From Alphaproteobacteria bacterium (lineage in GTDB: Bacteria > Pseudomonadota > Alphaproteobacteria > Bin95), in contig JAJECF010000012.1 of NCBI GenBank assembly GCA_022822125.1, forward strand, positions 1 to 62,755: DNA of 62,755 bases, in the 5' to 3' direction. Numbering within the stretch: position 1 is the stretch's first letter; the number at the start of each line of letters is the position of its first letter. Shown here piece after piece: positions 61,786-62,755 of the stretch. Both the position numbers and the translations under genes were made by a program. The notes below the pieces were generated by a model. The model saw only the letters and a list, made by a program, of their open reading frames with translations, searched no databases and had not been told where the DNA came from.

Positions 61786-62643
61786 CTATTCCGCCGCCGC
61801 ACTCCAGGCCTGCGGCAGGTCGAAGGGGCGGTCGCCGGAGAGGGAGGGCACGCGGGCGCGGGCTTCGGCCACGCGAGCCGTATCGATCTCGGCCGTCACG
61901 ATGCCGGGTTCATCGCCGCCGTCCGCCAGCACCTCGCCCCAGGGCGCGACGATGAGCGAATGGCCGTAGGTGCGGCGGCCCTCCGCATGCTCGCCCACCT
62001 GCGCCGGCGCAACGATGAAACAGCCGGTTTCGATAGCGCGGGCGCGCAGCAGCACATGCCAGTGCGCGGCGCCGGTAAAGGCGGTGAAGGCGGCCGGCAC
62101 GGTGAGGAACTCTGCCCCGGCCTTGGCGAGACTCCGGTAAAGCTGCGCAAAGCGCAGGTCGTAGCAAACCGATAGGCCAAGCCGGCCCCAGGGCAGATCG
62201 GCGGTCACCGCCGCCTGACCCGGCTCGAAGTTGGCCGATTCTCGGTAAACCTGGCCATCGGGGATATCGACGTCGAACATATGGATCTTGTCATAGCGCG
62301 CGGCGATGCGCCCCGCCGGATCGAAAAGGAACGACCGGTTCGCCGCCTTCGCGCCCTCGCCCGCACTGAGGCCGATCGTCATAGACCCGATCAGCAGCCA
62401 CGCCTCCAATTCGGCGGCAAGCGCGCCGAAAGCGGCGACGCCCTCGTGCGCATCCTCCGGCTTCGCCTTGTCGAAGACCGCCTGCCGATCCGGTTCGACC
62501 ATGGTCGTGTTTTCGGGCGTCAGGATGAAATCGGCCCCGTCGCCGCGAGCCCGGCGGATCAGGGCGGATGCGCCTTCGATGTTCGCTGCGATCTCGCGAC
62601 CCGACGTCAGTTGAACCAGTCCAACCGTGAAATCGCTGCTCAT
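61786..62643 (-). CDS. Carbon-nitrogen hydrolase (Nit-type, deaminated glutathione amidase-like)
   Basis: A 285-residue nitrilase-superfamily amidase. The Glu-Lys-Cys triad is visible as E44 in TPENTT, K119 in YDKIHMFDV and C160 in LSVCYDLRF. The sequence fits the Nit1/Nit2 branch, whose members hydrolyse deaminated glutathione or omega-amides such as 2-oxoglutaramate. Its ATG overlaps the grxC stop by 4 bases; the grxC-nit pair is common in alphaproteobacteria and supports a glutathione-repair role. Confidence 0.88.
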   Translation of the reverse strand: MSSDFTVGLVQLTSGREIAANIEGASALIRRARGDGADFILTPENTTMVEPDRQAVFDKAKPEDAHEGVAAFGALAAELEAWLLIGSMTIGLSAGEGAKAANRSFLFDPAGRIAARYDKIHMFDVDIPDGQVYRESANFEPGQAAVTADLPWGRLGLSVCYDLRFAQLYRSLAKAGAEFLTVPAAFTAFTGAAHWHVLLRARAIETGCFIVAPAQVGEHAEGRRTYGHSLIVAPWGEVLADGGDEPGIVTAEIDTARVAEARARVPSLSGDRPFDLPQAWSAAAE

Positions 62644-62755
62644 GCCGAGCCCTCCAGAATCGGGTCGAGACCACCATCCGCGTCCAGCGCGTAGAGCTCG
62701 TCGCAGCCGCCGATATGGCGACCGTCGATAAAGATCTGCGGCACCGAAGTCCTGC
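62640..62755 (-). CDS. grxC: Glutaredoxin 3, C-terminal part (cut by the window edge)
   Basis: The last 37 codons of a glutaredoxin are present at the window edge: TSVPQIFIDGRHIGGCDELYAL contains the TVPQIFI-type cis-proline loop and the GGCDE glutathione-binding motif. The active-site CxxC lies outside the window. Glutaredoxins reduce disulfides with glutathione. The stop overlaps the start of the Nit gene (ATGA). Confidence 0.9.
   Translation of the reverse strand, partial: RTSVPQIFIDGRHIGGCDELYALDADGGLDPILEGSA

Overview
The window is 62.8 kb of dense, GC-rich bacterial chromosome, almost certainly from an alphaproteobacterium. The evidence is an AddAB repair system with the tsaE-amgK-murU genes upstream, an S21 gene next to a COQ9-type gene, a chorismate mutase-hisC-tyrA operon, and the order lptF-lptG-surA-pdxA-rsmA opposite pepA-holC-ndk. 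Nearly all genes abut or overlap by 4 bases (ATGA, GTGA or TTGA). I see no rRNA, tRNA, prophage, transposase or CRISPR array. A DMSP-lyase-like cupin, two methylamine-dehydrogenase-like flavoproteins and several one-carbon enzymes would suit a marine or host-associated heterotroph, but that is inference.

Layout. 0.3-4.5 kb: DOPA-dioxygenase-like protein, class I fructose-bisphosphate aldolase, DMSP-lyase-like cupin, an unknown small protein, and then on the plus strand a 2-hydroxyacid dehydrogenase and an SDR. 4.8-9.1 kb (minus): ferredoxin-NADP reductase, N-formylglutamate amidohydrolase and an FAD/GcvT oxidoreductase, probably one operon. 9.2-17.9 kb (plus): tsaE, amgK, murU, addB, addA, trxA. 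18.1-28.3 kb: a Uma2 nuclease, then a purine-degradation locus (puuD, xdhB, xdhA and uraH on minus; a puuE-uraD fusion on plus), a TauD-type dioxygenase and an NCS2 permease with an extra cytosolic tail, co-directional with a tartrate/D-malate dehydrogenase. 29.5-32.7 kb: chorismate mutase, hisC, tyrA and a truncated 2-oxoglutarate oxygenase. 32.6-36.0 kb: a MetF-like gene divergent from a second FAD/GcvT gene. 36.0-39.9 kb: phosphofructokinase, DUF465, purE, purK, COQ9, rpsU.

39.9-42.1 kb: an acyl-CoA ligase followed by a 557-base intergenic block rich in repeats. 42.1-47.1 kb (minus): lptF, lptG, surA, pdxA, rsmA, with no lptD at the place where it normally sits. 47.1-49.5 kb: pepA, holC, ndk. 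49.5-53.6 kb: comF, a four-domain rhodanese, a methyltransferase and a core-MetE-type protein. 53.9-56.7 kb: an aminotransferase, a ketopantoate-reductase-like gene, and a HicB-like gene followed by a frameshifted small partner. 56.7-62.8 kb: dusA, an SDR, an L-2-haloacid dehalogenase, dapA, smpB, a luciferase-like monooxygenase, a Nit-type amidase and the 3' end of grxC.

Together the genes give xanthine uptake and conversion to allantoate, tyrosine and lysine branch steps, muropeptide sugar recycling, LPS export, double-strand break repair, and several enzymes that move methyl or formyl groups to and from folate. The least explained items are the missing lptD, the two flavoprotein/one-carbon pairs, the tail on the NCS2 permease, the broken HicBA-like pair, the truncated oxygenase, and a family of palindromic repeats with exact 36-base tandem copies bounded by near-identical CATGACA direct repeats.
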